A stretch of 64,000 nt of DNA from Nemertoderma westbladi. Taxonomy: Eukaryota; Xenacoelomorpha; Nemertodermatida; Nemertodermatidae. The stretch is from positions 1 through 64,000 of the forward strand of contig JAUCBJ010002448.1 in assembly GCA_032718475.1 (NCBI GenBank), given 5' to 3'. Shown piece after piece: positions 63,706 through 64,000 of this stretch. The position numbers and the translations under genes were made by a program. The notes beneath the pieces were generated by a model that saw only the letters and a list, made by a program, of their open reading frames with translations, was not told where the DNA came from and did no database searches. How positions within the stretch are numbered: the stretch's first letter is position 1; every line of letters begins with the position of its first letter.

Positions 63706-64000
63706 GTGAATTAAGGCCTACGAGTAAGAATGCATTTCTTTATTATTAGTTTTTACATTCTTATTTTATCACCAGTTTTTAAATGCCTTTTTTTACCTGG
63801 TTTTTACTATTAATTTTTTCTTTATTACCTATAAAAGTTTTGACTTTTCTTTTTAATCACCATGATTTACTTGCCTTTTTCTTACTGGTTTTTATTATCT
63901 TTTTCTTCAATACCAGTTTTTAATTGCCTTTATATTCGTATTGGTTTTTCAACCCTTTTTTTTTTAATAATGCCTGGACTATCGCTAAGCAGCCTAAGTG
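63706..64000. other. T-rich degenerate repeat, no gene seen
   Basis: TTTTTA, CTGGTTTTTA and TTGCCTTT words recur every 40-60 bp (63770-63960), suggesting a decayed tandem repeat on the edge of the window. Confidence 0.4.

Overview
The window is AT-rich nuclear DNA of an invertebrate metazoan, probably aquatic. The evidence is spliced genes with GT-AG introns, a Ly6-type secreted protein, a PWWP protein, a BEL/Pao retroelement, RTE/CR1-type LINE remnants, large minisatellites and many foldback elements. The species cannot be named from sequence alone. Repeats fill most of the window and host genes are sparse.

Left part (1-8.45 kb): the first two exons of an unrecognised minus-strand gene (3525-3669 and 468-1, running off the edge, with a MITE in the intron), a GC-richer island open on both strands behind a TATA box (4.0-4.66 kb), a 97-bp minisatellite (5-6 kb), a C-terminal scrap of a TNP2/CACTA-like transposase gene (6.55-6.85 kb), and a 146/292-bp higher-order repeat (7-8.4 kb). 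From 8451 to about 18560 there is a head-to-tail array of non-autonomous, hairpin-ended, Helitron-like elements. In every copy with both ends, the 5' subterminal motif is complementary to that copy's own 3' hairpin, and two such end classes coexist. The rest of a TNP2-like gene lies just beyond the array (18.7-19.8 kb).

Middle (20-45 kb): a decayed LINE (20.4-22.7 kb) and a 5'-truncated sister copy (38.7-39.5 kb). A 5-kb minus-strand gene (25363-30369, plus a 3' exon at 24774-25082) encodes a tyrosine-recombinase-like protein; its N-terminal half is a 14-residue repeat in about 65 copies, interrupted by one TAA. A compact two-exon gene (34724-33809) encodes a secreted eight-cysteine Ly6/three-finger protein and is not visible as a single ORF. 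Also here are a 22-bp satellite with 418-bp higher-order periodicity, a 1.43-kb element with perfect 36-bp inverted repeats, a PWWP-domain ORF (40917-41378) and a 168-bp satellite.

Right part: a 15.8-kb BEL/Pao LTR retrotransposon (45441-61255) with nearly identical 1160/1150-bp TG...CA LTRs and a perfect 5-bp target duplication. It carries gag-protease, reverse transcriptase and RNase H/integrase frames. After pol come 1.65 kb of structured non-coding sequence and a 376-codon ORF3 of unknown function at the env position. ORF3 and its RNA elements, the end-matched Helitron-like array and the repeat-expanded recombinase-like gene are the most novel items. The window ends with RT remnants and a 1.1-kb TTAA-flanked near-palindrome.
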